From an uncultured Desulfobulbaceae bacterium (GTDB lineage: Bacteria > Desulfobacterota > Desulfobulbia > Desulfobulbales > Desulfobulbaceae): DNA of 10,723 nucleotides. The stretch spans positions 1 to 10,723 of the forward strand of contig CALZIH010000064.1 of assembly GCA_945787305.1 (NCBI GenBank). The letters are read 5' to 3'. The position numbers and the translations under genes are program-made. Below the pieces are notes generated by a model. It saw only the letters and a list, made by a program, of their open reading frames with translations. It searched no databases and had not been told where the DNA came from. Each line of letters opens with the position of its first letter. Positions within the stretch are counted from its first letter, which is position 1. Shown one piece after another: positions 1-6,415 of this stretch.

Positions 1-286
1 GCGCAGCGCCAAGCTTTCTTGCTTCCTTTACAAGTTCGCTGAACATTTCCAGAGGAACATGGGTCAATTCAATACCGGCTATAAGGCGCGTACTTGAGAC
101 CGGATTTAAGTCTTGAGCGGCTTGAACAATTCGAGGAATGACAAAATCGAGGTTCGAAGAGTCGGCATGGTCGGTAATGGCGATTGCCTCGTAACCAAGA
201 ACCTCAACTCTGCGCAGATGTTCGGCAGGGACCAGGGCTCCGTCGCTAAAAAACGAGTGTGTATGCAGGTCTATTATATTTTCCAT
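1..286 (-). CDS. PHP-domain metal-dependent phosphoesterase, N-terminal part (runs off left edge)
   Basis: The first 95 codons of a PHP-domain (polymerase and histidinol phosphatase) hydrolase; the rest lies beyond the left edge. The start is ATG at 286. Visible metal-binding motifs are DLHTHSFFSDG (residues 6-16, with H8, H10 and D15), AITDHAD (36-42, with D39 and H40) and GIELTHV (71-77, with E73 and H76), in the order expected for a TIM-barrel-like PHP fold using a di- or trinuclear metal site. Members hydrolyse phosphate esters such as histidinol phosphate or nucleotides; the true substrate cannot be told from this fragment. It lies 37 nt downstream of miaB in the same direction and is probably cotranscribed. 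No Shine-Dalgarno is visible in the AT-rich DNA before the ATG. The domain call is secure, the specific function is not. Confidence 0.9.
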   Translation of the reverse strand, partial: MENIIDLHTHSFFSDGALVPAEHLRRVEVLGYEAIAITDHADSSNLDFVIPRIVQAAQDLNPVSSTRLIAGIELTHVPLEMFSELVKEARKLGAA

Positions 287-323
287 TTTTTAATACGTTA
301 TGGTTTAAAGTTCACATTACAGG

Positions 324-1676
324 TTAGATTTTTTCAGCAAGCTCTCCCTGTAATGAATGCATGCCGGCCCGGGTGATTTTAACCGCAACTGTTTCGCCGG
401 GATGATGGTTGATTTGACAGGGGAAATGGACAATGTGGTTGGTGCCGGTACGACCCTTGAGCTTTTCGTTATCTCTGGATTCAACCATCACCGTTTGTAC
501 TGTATCGACATATTTTTTATTTTGCTCCAAACTGATCTGGTCCTGACGGGATTGAAACTGTTGTAATCGTTCTTTTTTGATCTGTTCCGGCACTTTATCT
601 GTGAAATCAGCGGAGCGGGTATTGGGCCGATCTGAATATTTAAAGGAAAACGAGCCATGAAACCTGACGGTTTCAAGAAGATCCATGGTCTGGGCAAAAT
701 CCTCGTCGCTTTCACCGGGAAAACCGACAATGATGTCGGTGGCCAGGGCAATATCAGGGCGAACCCGGCGAAGGCCCTCAATTTTTTCAAGGTATTGCTC
801 TCGGGTATACTTACGATTCATCCGCTGGAGAATGTGATTTGATCCGGACTGTACCGGCAAGTGAAAATGGGGACAAAGGATGTCGATTTCAGCAAAACAA
901 CGGATAAGCTCTTCCGAAAGGTCCTTGGGGTTGGAAGTGGTAAAGCGTAACCGCTCAAGGCCTGGCACTTTGGCAACTTTGTGAAGAAGACCGGCAAAGG
1001 TTACAGGGCTATCGGCAACCGCATTGGTTTGCCCATACGAATTGACGTTCTGTCCAAGCAATGTCACCTCCTTAACGCCTTGCTCGACCAGAAGTTGAAC
1101 CTCCTCAAGGATATCCGCGACCGAACGGCTGACCTCCCGTCCCCGGGTTGAAGGGACTACGCAGTAGCTGCAGTAATTGTTGCACCCCTGCATGATGGTG
1201 ACGAATTTTCTGAATTCACCGGAAGCAGGGGAGGGCGGATTGCCTTTCAACAGCTTTTGAAAGGCGGGAATAACAAAGGAGCCAGCCAGATCAGTGGCAA
1301 TTTCGCGGACGGTGACGTTACCTGCAAGCCGATCCAGCATTTCGGGTATCCGGTAAATTTGCTGCGTACCGATAACCAGATCGACAAAAGGAGCGCGTTT
1401 AACTATGTTCTCGCTTTCCTGTTGCGCCACGCAACCGAGAACCCCTATCTTGAGCTGCTTATTCTTTTTTTTCAATGGCGCCAACTGTCCAAGCAGGCTG
1501 TATACTTTTTGTTCTGCCTTATCACGTATACTACAGGTGTTAATGAGAATAAGATCGGCAGACTCGGGTTCAGTCACCAGAACGTAGCTGGACTGTGCAA
1601 GCAGTTGTTCGATGATCTCAGAATCACGTTCGTTCATCTGGCAGCCAAAGGTTTTTATGTAAAGATGTTTTGCCAT
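324..1676 (-). CDS. miaB: tRNA-2-methylthio-N6-dimethylallyladenosine synthase MiaB
   Basis: A 450-residue radical-SAM methylthiotransferase that adds the 2-methylthio group to i6A37 of tRNAs reading UNN codons, giving ms2i6A37. The N-terminal UPF0004 domain carries the three auxiliary-cluster cysteines C12 (KTFGCQMNERDSE), C48 (NTCSIRDKAEQK) and C82 (GVLGCVAQQ). The radical-SAM cluster motif is C165-x3-C169-x2-C172 (CNNYCSYC), followed by VPSTRGRE. The last 65 or so residues fit a TRAM RNA-binding domain. Length and motif order are typical of MiaB, and CxxxCNNYCSYCVVP with TRGRE favours MiaB over RimO or MtaB. The start is ATG at 1676; I see no convincing Shine-Dalgarno. It lies 45 nt after the DUF4911 gene. 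MiaA, which makes its substrate, is encoded about 3.8 kb upstream on the same strand. Confidence 0.97.
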   Translation of the reverse strand: MAKHLYIKTFGCQMNERDSEIIEQLLAQSSYVLVTEPESADLILINTCSIRDKAEQKVYSLLGQLAPLKKKNKQLKIGVLGCVAQQESENIVKRAPFVDLVIGTQQIYRIPEMLDRLAGNVTVREIATDLAGSFVIPAFQKLLKGNPPSPASGEFRKFVTIMQGCNNYCSYCVVPSTRGREVSRSVADILEEVQLLVEQGVKEVTLLGQNVNSYGQTNAVADSPVTFAGLLHKVAKVPGLERLRFTTSNPKDLSEELIRCFAEIDILCPHFHLPVQSGSNHILQRMNRKYTREQYLEKIEGLRRVRPDIALATDIIVGFPGESDEDFAQTMDLLETVRFHGSFSFKYSDRPNTRSADFTDKVPEQIKKERLQQFQSRQDQISLEQNKKYVDTVQTVMVESRDNEKLKGRTGTNHIVHFPCQINHHPGETVAVKITRAGMHSLQGELAEKI

Positions 1677-1721
1677 GTAAAAGGTAGAAAGAGAAAATTA
1701 TTGAGGACTACAAGTACAACT

Positions 1722-1940
1722 TCAAGGCCTTGATCCATTGGAAACATAGGGGGTCAGCTCACTACTTATGGCGGATAAAAGAGAAAATACATCTTCACTA
1801 CTGGACGAATGGAAACTGACCCGAACAATACCTTTGCCGCGATCAATGGTAGTGAGCACGCCTAAGCCGTCATAGCCTTCAAGGATAAACTTAAACCAAC
1901 CTATCTTTGCTGGTGCAATGCGAAGGAATATTTTATGCAT
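1722..1940 (-). CDS. small DUF4911-type protein of unknown function
   Basis: A 72-residue protein that I match from memory to the DUF4911 family, whose function is unknown. It has no signal peptide, membrane segment or cysteine cluster. The core KIGWFKFILEGYDGLGVLTTID (about residues 12-33) alternates hydrophobic and charged residues, followed by a beta-like stretch GIVRVSFHS and a helix-like EDVFSLLSAISSEL. This suggests a small alpha/beta domain of ACT-like or ferredoxin-like size, which is inference. It sits 43 nt downstream of purB and 45 nt upstream of miaB, all codirectional, so it is probably translated from the purB transcript. The ATG at 1940 has no good Shine-Dalgarno at normal spacing; a GGAGAAG lies about 25 nt upstream. 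Its homology and position between two confident genes make it more than a chance ORF. Confidence 0.82.
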   Translation of the reverse strand: MHKIFLRIAPAKIGWFKFILEGYDGLGVLTTIDRGKGIVRVSFHSSSSEDVFSLLSAISSELTPYVSNGSRP

Positions 1941-1983
1941 GAGAGCAACGCGTTATATATTTCTTCTCCAAGTTGTCCCGGGA

Positions 1984-3426
1984 TTATACGCTAAGACTTG
2001 AGTCAATATTTCCGACAAGATCCTGATGCCGATCAAGGACACCGGCAACCACTTCCCGTAGATATTCACTGGTCTGTTGCGACGCTCGACCTGTAAACTC
2101 CTGAAAATTTTCAATTAAAGCGCTTAACTCTTCAATTGCAAAAGGTATACGACTATCGGCAGCAAGTCGATCCAGCAGGTCGTTCTCCTTGCCTTGTTCT
2201 TTTACTGCCATGCCCGCAGCCACTGAATGCTCTCTGATTACCTCATGTATTTCCTGTCGGCTTTCTCCTCGTTCGACACAGGCCATGAGGATCTTCTCGG
2301 TAGACATGAATGGAAGCTCTGCCTTCAGGTATCTTTCTACTTGTTTTGGATAAACAACCATATCACTGGTTATGTTAACGTAAAGCTTGAGGATTGCATC
2401 AGTAAGGAGGAAGGCTTGGGCGATATCCATACGCCTGATCGCCGAGTCGTCAAGGGTACGCTCAAACCACTGGTTGCCAGCGGTGGCAGCGAAGTTTGCT
2501 GGCAGCCCCATGAGTTTACGGGCAAGTCCTGTCATCCGTTCGGATCGCATTGGGTTTCGCTTATAAGCCATTGCAGAACTGCCGACCTGTTTCTTTGCAA
2601 AAGGCTCTTCCTGTACTTTGAGGTTGGAAAGCAAGCGCATGTCAACGGAGAACTTATGGGCCGACATGCCGACACCGGCAAGGGTTTCGGCTGTCTTCAT
2701 GTCCAGCTTGCGAGGGTAGGTTTGACCGGTAACCGGGAAAACATCGTTAAACCCAATCTTCTCAGAAACAAGTTTATCCAGCGCACGAACTTTCTCGTGA
2801 TCTCCTTCAAAAAGTTCAAGAAACGTTGCCTGGGTGCCGACAGTTCCTTTTGCGCCCCTGGCGACAATTTCCTTTTCAAGGTGCTCGATGTACTCAAGGT
2901 CCATAAGAAGGTCTTGAATATACAGGGTGTTGCGCTTACCAACGGTGGTCGGCTGAGCTGGCTGATAATGGGTAAAGCCAAGCGTAGCCATATCCTTATA
3001 TTTTTCGCAAAAGCCAGCAAGGTTGGCAATCGTGTTGACAATGCCTTTTTTAACCAGATGTAATGCCTTTTTCTGAATAAGCAGATCCGTGTTGCAGACG
3101 ACAAATTGCGAGGTAGCGCCAAGGTGTATGATGGCTTCGGCTTTCGGGCACTGCTGACCGTATGCAAAGACGTGAGCCATGACGTCGTGGCGAATTTCCT
3201 TTTCTTTTGCAGCGGCAACGTCAAAATCGATATCATCGACGTGGGCTTTAAGCTCGTCGACCATTTCTCGGCTGACAAGGGAGAGGCCGAGCTCATACTG
3301 GGCCTCAGCTAAAGCGACCCAGCACTTTCGCCAATGGGTAAACTTGAAGCGTTCGGAAAAAAGATGCTGCATCTCCGGACTTGTATAGCGTGAAACGAGT
3401 GGCTCCTGGTAAATCTCTCTGTTCAT
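1984..3426 (-). CDS. purB: adenylosuccinate lyase PurB, eukaryote-like subtype
   Basis: A 480-residue fumarase/aspartase-superfamily enzyme. It cleaves SAICAR to AICAR plus fumarate and adenylosuccinate to AMP plus fumarate, so it acts twice in purine synthesis. The signature loop SSAMAYKRNPMRSER spans residues 283-297 and contains the catalytic serine. RHDVMAH (79-85) and GFTHYQPAQ (150-158) carry the active-site histidines H80 and H153, and TSQFVVCNTDLL (105-116) contributes to the substrate site. From memory the whole protein tracks animal ADSL (signature SSAMPYKRNPMRSER, then QWFERTLDDS, VVYPK, ELPFM, FTGRASQQ) much better than the roughly 430-residue Bacillus or 456-residue E. coli enzymes. 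A TTG at 3438 would add four residues, but GAGG at 3433-3436 lies 6 nt before ATG 3426, so I chose the latter. It probably begins its own unit after the recJ gap. Confidence 0.95.
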   Translation of the reverse strand: MNREIYQEPLVSRYTSPEMQHLFSERFKFTHWRKCWVALAEAQYELGLSLVSREMVDELKAHVDDIDFDVAAAKEKEIRHDVMAHVFAYGQQCPKAEAIIHLGATSQFVVCNTDLLIQKKALHLVKKGIVNTIANLAGFCEKYKDMATLGFTHYQPAQPTTVGKRNTLYIQDLLMDLEYIEHLEKEIVARGAKGTVGTQATFLELFEGDHEKVRALDKLVSEKIGFNDVFPVTGQTYPRKLDMKTAETLAGVGMSAHKFSVDMRLLSNLKVQEEPFAKKQVGSSAMAYKRNPMRSERMTGLARKLMGLPANFAATAGNQWFERTLDDSAIRRMDIAQAFLLTDAILKLYVNITSDMVVYPKQVERYLKAELPFMSTEKILMACVERGESRQEIHEVIREHSVAAGMAVKEQGKENDLLDRLAADSRIPFAIEELSALIENFQEFTGRASQQTSEYLREVVAGVLDRHQDLVGNIDSSLSV

Positions 3427-3432
3427 GAACGA

Positions 3433-3436
3433 CCTC
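3433..3436 (-). promoter_or_regulatory. ribosome binding site deciding the purB start
   Basis: Minus-strand GAGG followed by a 6-nt spacer and ATG at 3426. An alternative in-frame TTG at 3438 would overlap this site and has no Shine-Dalgarno of its own, so the site favours the shorter 480-residue PurB. Confidence 0.65.
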
Positions 3437-3457
3437 AAACTTTACGTGTAATGTTAA
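3437..3457 (-). repeat. upstream element copy A (purB leader), matching a copy before recJ
   Basis: This 21-nt stretch, directly before the purB Shine-Dalgarno, matches 17 of 21 positions with 5427-5447 before recJ, in the same orientation. Past its 5' side on the minus strand the similarity continues into a shared TAGTG (plus-strand reading) after a one-base gap. The role is unknown; an operator or RNA leader element is possible, and chance similarity of AT-rich leaders is not excluded. Confidence 0.4.
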
Positions 3458-3487
3458 CTAGTGAATCTATCATACTGTTATTTCAGG

Positions 3488-3516
3488 ACTATACATAGCC
3501 TAGTATAAACAGGCAA
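3488..3516 (-). promoter_or_regulatory. candidate purB promoter (sigma-70-like)
   Basis: On the minus strand, TTGCCT (3511-3516) and TATAGT (3488-3493) are separated by exactly 17 nt. The -10 matches the consensus at 5 of 6 positions and the -35 at 4 of 6. Transcription would begin near 3481, giving a purB leader of about 55 nt. It is found by pattern only. Confidence 0.45.
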
Positions 3517-3562
3517 ACTAACGGAAACGAGAAACCGGATATTTAAACCCAGGATTGCCCAA

Positions 3563-3597
3563 AAGTCCACCTATAGTTTGGGTGGAGGCATGGACTT
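3563..3597 (-). terminator. hairpin after recJ, candidate weak terminator or attenuator
   Basis: On the minus strand AAGTCCA (3591-3597) pairs with TGGACTT (3563-3569). The stem extends by CCT/AGG (3586-3588 with 3570-3572) across a 2-nt bulge and leads into a TTTT at 3561-3564 that partly overlaps the stem. The short U-run makes it a weak intrinsic terminator. An alternative 6-bp stem, TCCACC/GGTGGA (3581-3586 with 3566-3571), uses the same 3' arm and excludes the first. It would separate recJ transcription from purB. Confidence 0.4.
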
Positions 3598-3619
3598 GAC
3601 GGGAAAATACACAATGTCG

Positions 3620-3635
3620 CATAATATATATTATG
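3620..3635. repeat. perfect 16-bp AT-rich palindrome in the recJ-purB gap
   Basis: CATAATATATATTATG is its own reverse complement across all 16 bases. It overlaps the -10 hexamer of the promoter-like pair at 3630-3658, a position typical of an operator. An AT-rich melting region or chance are the alternatives; no regulator gene lies nearby. Confidence 0.45.
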
Positions 3636-3658
3636 TCTAATTATTTATCCTTTAACAA
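3630..3658 (-). promoter_or_regulatory. candidate distal promoter at the end of recJ
   Basis: On the minus strand, TTGTTA (3653-3658) and CATAAT (3630-3635) are separated by 17 nt, right after the recJ stop codon at 3661. The -10 matches at 5 of 6 and the -35 at 4 of 6 positions. RNA from here would cross the hairpin at 3563-3597 before purB. AT-rich DNA gives such matches easily, so confidence is limited. Confidence 0.35.
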
Positions 3659-3660
3659 TA

Positions 3661-5397
3661 TCAACAGGTTTCGTCGATGGCAACGGCCATGAGCTCAACT
3701 CTCTTCTCACCCCTGAACACCGAATGTTTAAACGTGAAGGCCATATCAATATTTCTATCCGCAACCCGTAGAGACTCCTTCATATAAAAACCGATGCCAC
3801 GATATGTTGTATCGTTTAAACGCAAAGAAAATTTTAAATGCTCATCCTTTATCAGTGACACGTTGGAGAGCTTTCTGTTTTTGATCAAAAAGACCGGCTC
3901 CGGGTTGTCTTCACCAAAGGGCTCTAATTGGCGCAGAAATGAAATCATCTCGTGATGAACATCAACGTCATTCCCAATATGATAGTCCACCATGACTTCT
4001 CTACAGATTTGCTCCGAGTCCACAAACTGATCGCTGACGCGTTCTCGAAATTCATTTTTAAAGTCGCTTAAGTTGTCCTGCTTCATGGAGAGACCTATGG
4101 CTTTAGGGTGTCCGCCAAATCGATCAAGGTGATGCTCGCAGGCAGTTAATGCATTGAAAATATTTATTTTACCAACAGTTCTACCAGAACCCTTGATGTG
4201 CCCTTTTTTCATTGAATCATCTGTAAGCGCTATTGCCGGAAGAAAATACCTATCACAGAGCCTGGAAGCAACGATCCCGATAACGCCAGGGTGCCACCCT
4301 TTCTTATAGACAACCAAGGCTGGAACGTTATTCTCGACCTGTTCTTCACACTGAACAATTGCATCATCTAGTATTTCAGTCTCAATGCTTCGCCTTTTCT
4401 TGTTTTGCTGTTCCAGTTGTCGAGCGAGGCCGATTGCATCTTTCACCCCACTACTCATCAATAACTCTGCGGCAACCACGGGAGAGCCCATTCGGCCGGC
4501 GGCATTAATTCGTGGGGCAAGGCGAAACGAGATGTCTTCTGCCGTTATATCGCCCTCTCTCAATCCAATCTGTTCGCAAAGTGCCCAAACCCCTGGTCTT
4601 TTTCGTGCGGTTAACACTTCTACCCCTGCTCGGACAAGCACCCTGTTAACCCCTGAAAGCGACATCACGTCAGCCACCGTTCCCAAGGCAACCAGGTCTA
4701 AATAGTTCTTGAGGTTTGGCGCGGTATCCCTTTGCCAGAACCCCTTCTCAATCAGTTTTGATCGCAGGGCGATTATGAGAAAAAACGCCACTCCAGCACC
4801 GGATAGATCCTTGCAAGGGAAAGCGCAATCCTGCTGTTTCGGGTTAATAACAGCGTCCGCTTTTGGAAGATCTTGCAATGGCTCATGATGGTCCGTAATC
4901 AACACATGAAATCCGGCCGCCCTGGCCTCTTCAACTTCCTGAAAAGCAGAGATGCCGTTGTCGACCGTGATCAGGAGTGCCGGGCCGTCTACCTGGTTTC
5001 GTAATTGTTGCAACGTTGCACTGTTCAACCCATATCCTTCTGTGAGCCGATTGGGTATATGCCAATGCACATCAAGATGAAGTAACGATAAGAACTCAAC
5101 AAGGAGAGATGTTGCACAAATGCCGTCGACATCGTAATCACCATATACAACAACGGGCCACCCCTCTTCCATCGCCTGGACAACAAGGTCGACGCCCTTA
5201 CCAGTGTCTTTAAGGAGAAGCGGTGATGGAATGTGGTTGAGCTTGGGGGCCAAAAAAACCTCCAGTTGTTCTGGCGTACGGACACCACGCTGGCAGAGCA
5301 AATGTGCGGCGACAAGAGGTATGCCCACTGTGTCGGCAAGTTTTCGACAGCATTCCTCAGAGATGGTTTGAGGGTATGGGCGTAAGCGAAACTTCAC
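3661..5397 (-). CDS. recJ: single-stranded-DNA-specific 5'-3' exonuclease RecJ
   Basis: A 578-residue DHH-family nuclease that degrades single-stranded DNA 5' to 3' in recombination (RecFOR pathway), mismatch repair and base-excision repair. The metal-binding motifs are all present: DYDVDG (87-92), HIPNRLTEGYG (113-123), TVDNGIS (144-150), TDHHEP (168-173) and GTVADVMSL (239-247). Next come RLAPRINAAGRMGSP (292-306) and GWHPGVIGIVASRL. The DHHA1 segment includes GSGRT and GGHPKAIGLSM, and the C-terminal OB-like region includes LEPFGEDNPEPVF. The start must be GTG at 5397: an in-frame TAG lies six codons upstream and the first in-frame ATG is only at residue 76, just before motif I. AAGGGG at 5405-5410 gives a 7-nt spacer to the GTG. 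It lies 64 nt after miaA and is probably cotranscribed. Confidence 0.96.
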   Translation of the reverse strand: MKFRLRPYPQTISEECCRKLADTVGIPLVAAHLLCQRGVRTPEQLEVFLAPKLNHIPSPLLLKDTGKGVDLVVQAMEEGWPVVVYGDYDVDGICATSLLVEFLSLLHLDVHWHIPNRLTEGYGLNSATLQQLRNQVDGPALLITVDNGISAFQEVEEARAAGFHVLITDHHEPLQDLPKADAVINPKQQDCAFPCKDLSGAGVAFFLIIALRSKLIEKGFWQRDTAPNLKNYLDLVALGTVADVMSLSGVNRVLVRAGVEVLTARKRPGVWALCEQIGLREGDITAEDISFRLAPRINAAGRMGSPVVAAELLMSSGVKDAIGLARQLEQQNKKRRSIETEILDDAIVQCEEQVENNVPALVVYKKGWHPGVIGIVASRLCDRYFLPAIALTDDSMKKGHIKGSGRTVGKINIFNALTACEHHLDRFGGHPKAIGLSMKQDNLSDFKNEFRERVSDQFVDSEQICREVMVDYHIGNDVDVHHEMISFLRQLEPFGEDNPEPVFLIKNRKLSNVSLIKDEHLKFSLRLNDTTYRGIGFYMKESLRVADRNIDMAFTFKHSVFRGEKRVELMAVAIDETC

Positions 5398-5404
5398 CCC
5401 GCCA

Positions 5405-5410
5405 CCCCTT
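5405..5410 (-). promoter_or_regulatory. ribosome binding site for the GTG start of recJ
   Basis: Minus-strand AAGGGG followed by a 7-nt spacer and GTG at 5397. It supports an unusual start that is also forced by the in-frame TAG just upstream and by the lack of any early in-frame ATG. Confidence 0.6.
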
Positions 5411-5426
5411 CCCTATTGCTCATAAT

Positions 5427-5447
5427 AAACCTTGCGTAAAATGTTAA
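5427..5447 (-). repeat. upstream element copy B (recJ leader), matching a copy before purB
   Basis: This 21-nt stretch in the miaA-recJ gap matches 17 of 21 bases with 3437-3457. Both copies have the same orientation and lie within about 35 nt of a start codon. The block ATGTTAA and the flanking TAGTG are identical in the two copies. Confidence 0.4.
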
Positions 5448-5461
5448 TAGTGTAAACCTTG

Positions 5462-6415
5462 TCACTGTAGTTTCAGGTTTATCTTTATGTCTGAAATAAT
5501 CTTTTCTGTCTGATATCTTTGGTACCAGTGCAATGTCTTGTGTCTTCGGAACCAGGTCATCTGTCGCTTTGCATACCTCCTGGTGTCCCGGACAAGGCTG
5601 TCGACCATCTCTGCTTGATCGCACTGCCCATCAAGCAGCTGATTTACATGACGGTACCCAATCGCCCCCATTGAGGGGAGTGACGGGGCGTAGCCCATTT
5701 TTCGGAGCCCCTTCGCTTCTTCAACTAACCCTTGCTCCAGCATCACGGACGAACGCTGCTCAATACGCTGGTGTAGCAACGTGCGCTCGCAGGTAAGCCC
5801 GATCTTGAAAATCCTGGTGAAACGCACCTGCGACTCCTTCTTATTCTGCTGCCTCAACTGATCGGACCAGGGTACTCCCGAAGAATGATAAATCTCAAGC
5901 CCGCGGATGATCCGGTGCTTGTCATTCCTGTGAATTCGTGCAGCAGATACGGGGTCAACACTGCATAGCTCCTTGTACAAGCTTGCAAGACCATGAGCAG
6001 TCAGCTGCCGCTGGAGTTCTTCTTTAACCTCATCCTTAACTTTAACTTCCTCAAACAACCCATTAATCAAGGATGAAAGATAGAGCCCGGTCCCTCCGGT
6101 GATTAATGGTATTTTTCCTTGGCTCGCTATGACTTGTATGGCCTGCAGGCAGTCGCTGACAAAGCGCGCGGCGTTATACTGTTCATCTGGCAGCACCACA
6201 TCTATCAGGTGGTGACGGACCTGTTTCCGCTCCTCAACCGTAGGCTTGGCCGTACCGATATCCATGTGCCGATAGACCTGCATGGAGTCCATTGAGATGA
6301 TTTCGCAGTCGAATTCACGGACAATATCAAAACTCAGCGCAGTCTTACCAATAGCCGTTGGCCCAACCAAGACCAACACCGGCGACTCTATCTGTAAGGG
6401 ATTGCAATTCGTCAT
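5462..6415 (-). CDS. miaA: tRNA dimethylallyltransferase MiaA
   Basis: A 317-residue isopentenyltransferase that moves the dimethylallyl group from DMAPP to N6 of A37 in tRNAs reading UNN codons, giving i6A37, the substrate of MiaB. The P-loop GPTAIGKT is at residues 18-25. DSMQVYRHMDIGTAKP (43-58) is the family's highly conserved segment, and HHLIDVV (68-74), TGGTGLY (106-112) and RIIRGLEIYHSSG follow. The C-terminal RYAKRQMTWFRRH fits the family, and the length is normal. The start ATG (6415) overlaps the stop of the comEA-like gene in an ATGA, suggesting translational coupling, with AGGG a few bases upstream. It is cotranscribed with cimA and the comEA-like gene upstream and probably with recJ downstream. 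Confidence 0.97.
   Translation of the reverse strand: MTNCNPLQIESPVLVLVGPTAIGKTALSFDIVREFDCEIISMDSMQVYRHMDIGTAKPTVEERKQVRHHLIDVVLPDEQYNAARFVSDCLQAIQVIASQGKIPLITGGTGLYLSSLINGLFEEVKVKDEVKEELQRQLTAHGLASLYKELCSVDPVSAARIHRNDKHRIIRGLEIYHSSGVPWSDQLRQQNKKESQVRFTRIFKIGLTCERTLLHQRIEQRSSVMLEQGLVEEAKGLRKMGYAPSLPSMGAIGYRHVNQLLDGQCDQAEMVDSLVRDTRRYAKRQMTWFRRHKTLHWYQRYQTEKIISDIKINLKLQ

Noticed and set aside
1464..1473. A-AAA-AAG slippery heptamer in frame in miaB (run of eight A on the minus strand)
   Set aside because: A -1 shift would reach a stop after one codon and give a product of roughly 73 residues without the radical-SAM domain. I see no obvious downstream stem, so this is probably just a lysine-rich stretch.
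2227..3063. Plus-strand open frame of 278 codons opposite purB
   Set aside because: It lies entirely antisense to the confident purB gene, its translation shows no recognisable motif, and it follows from codon use on the other strand.
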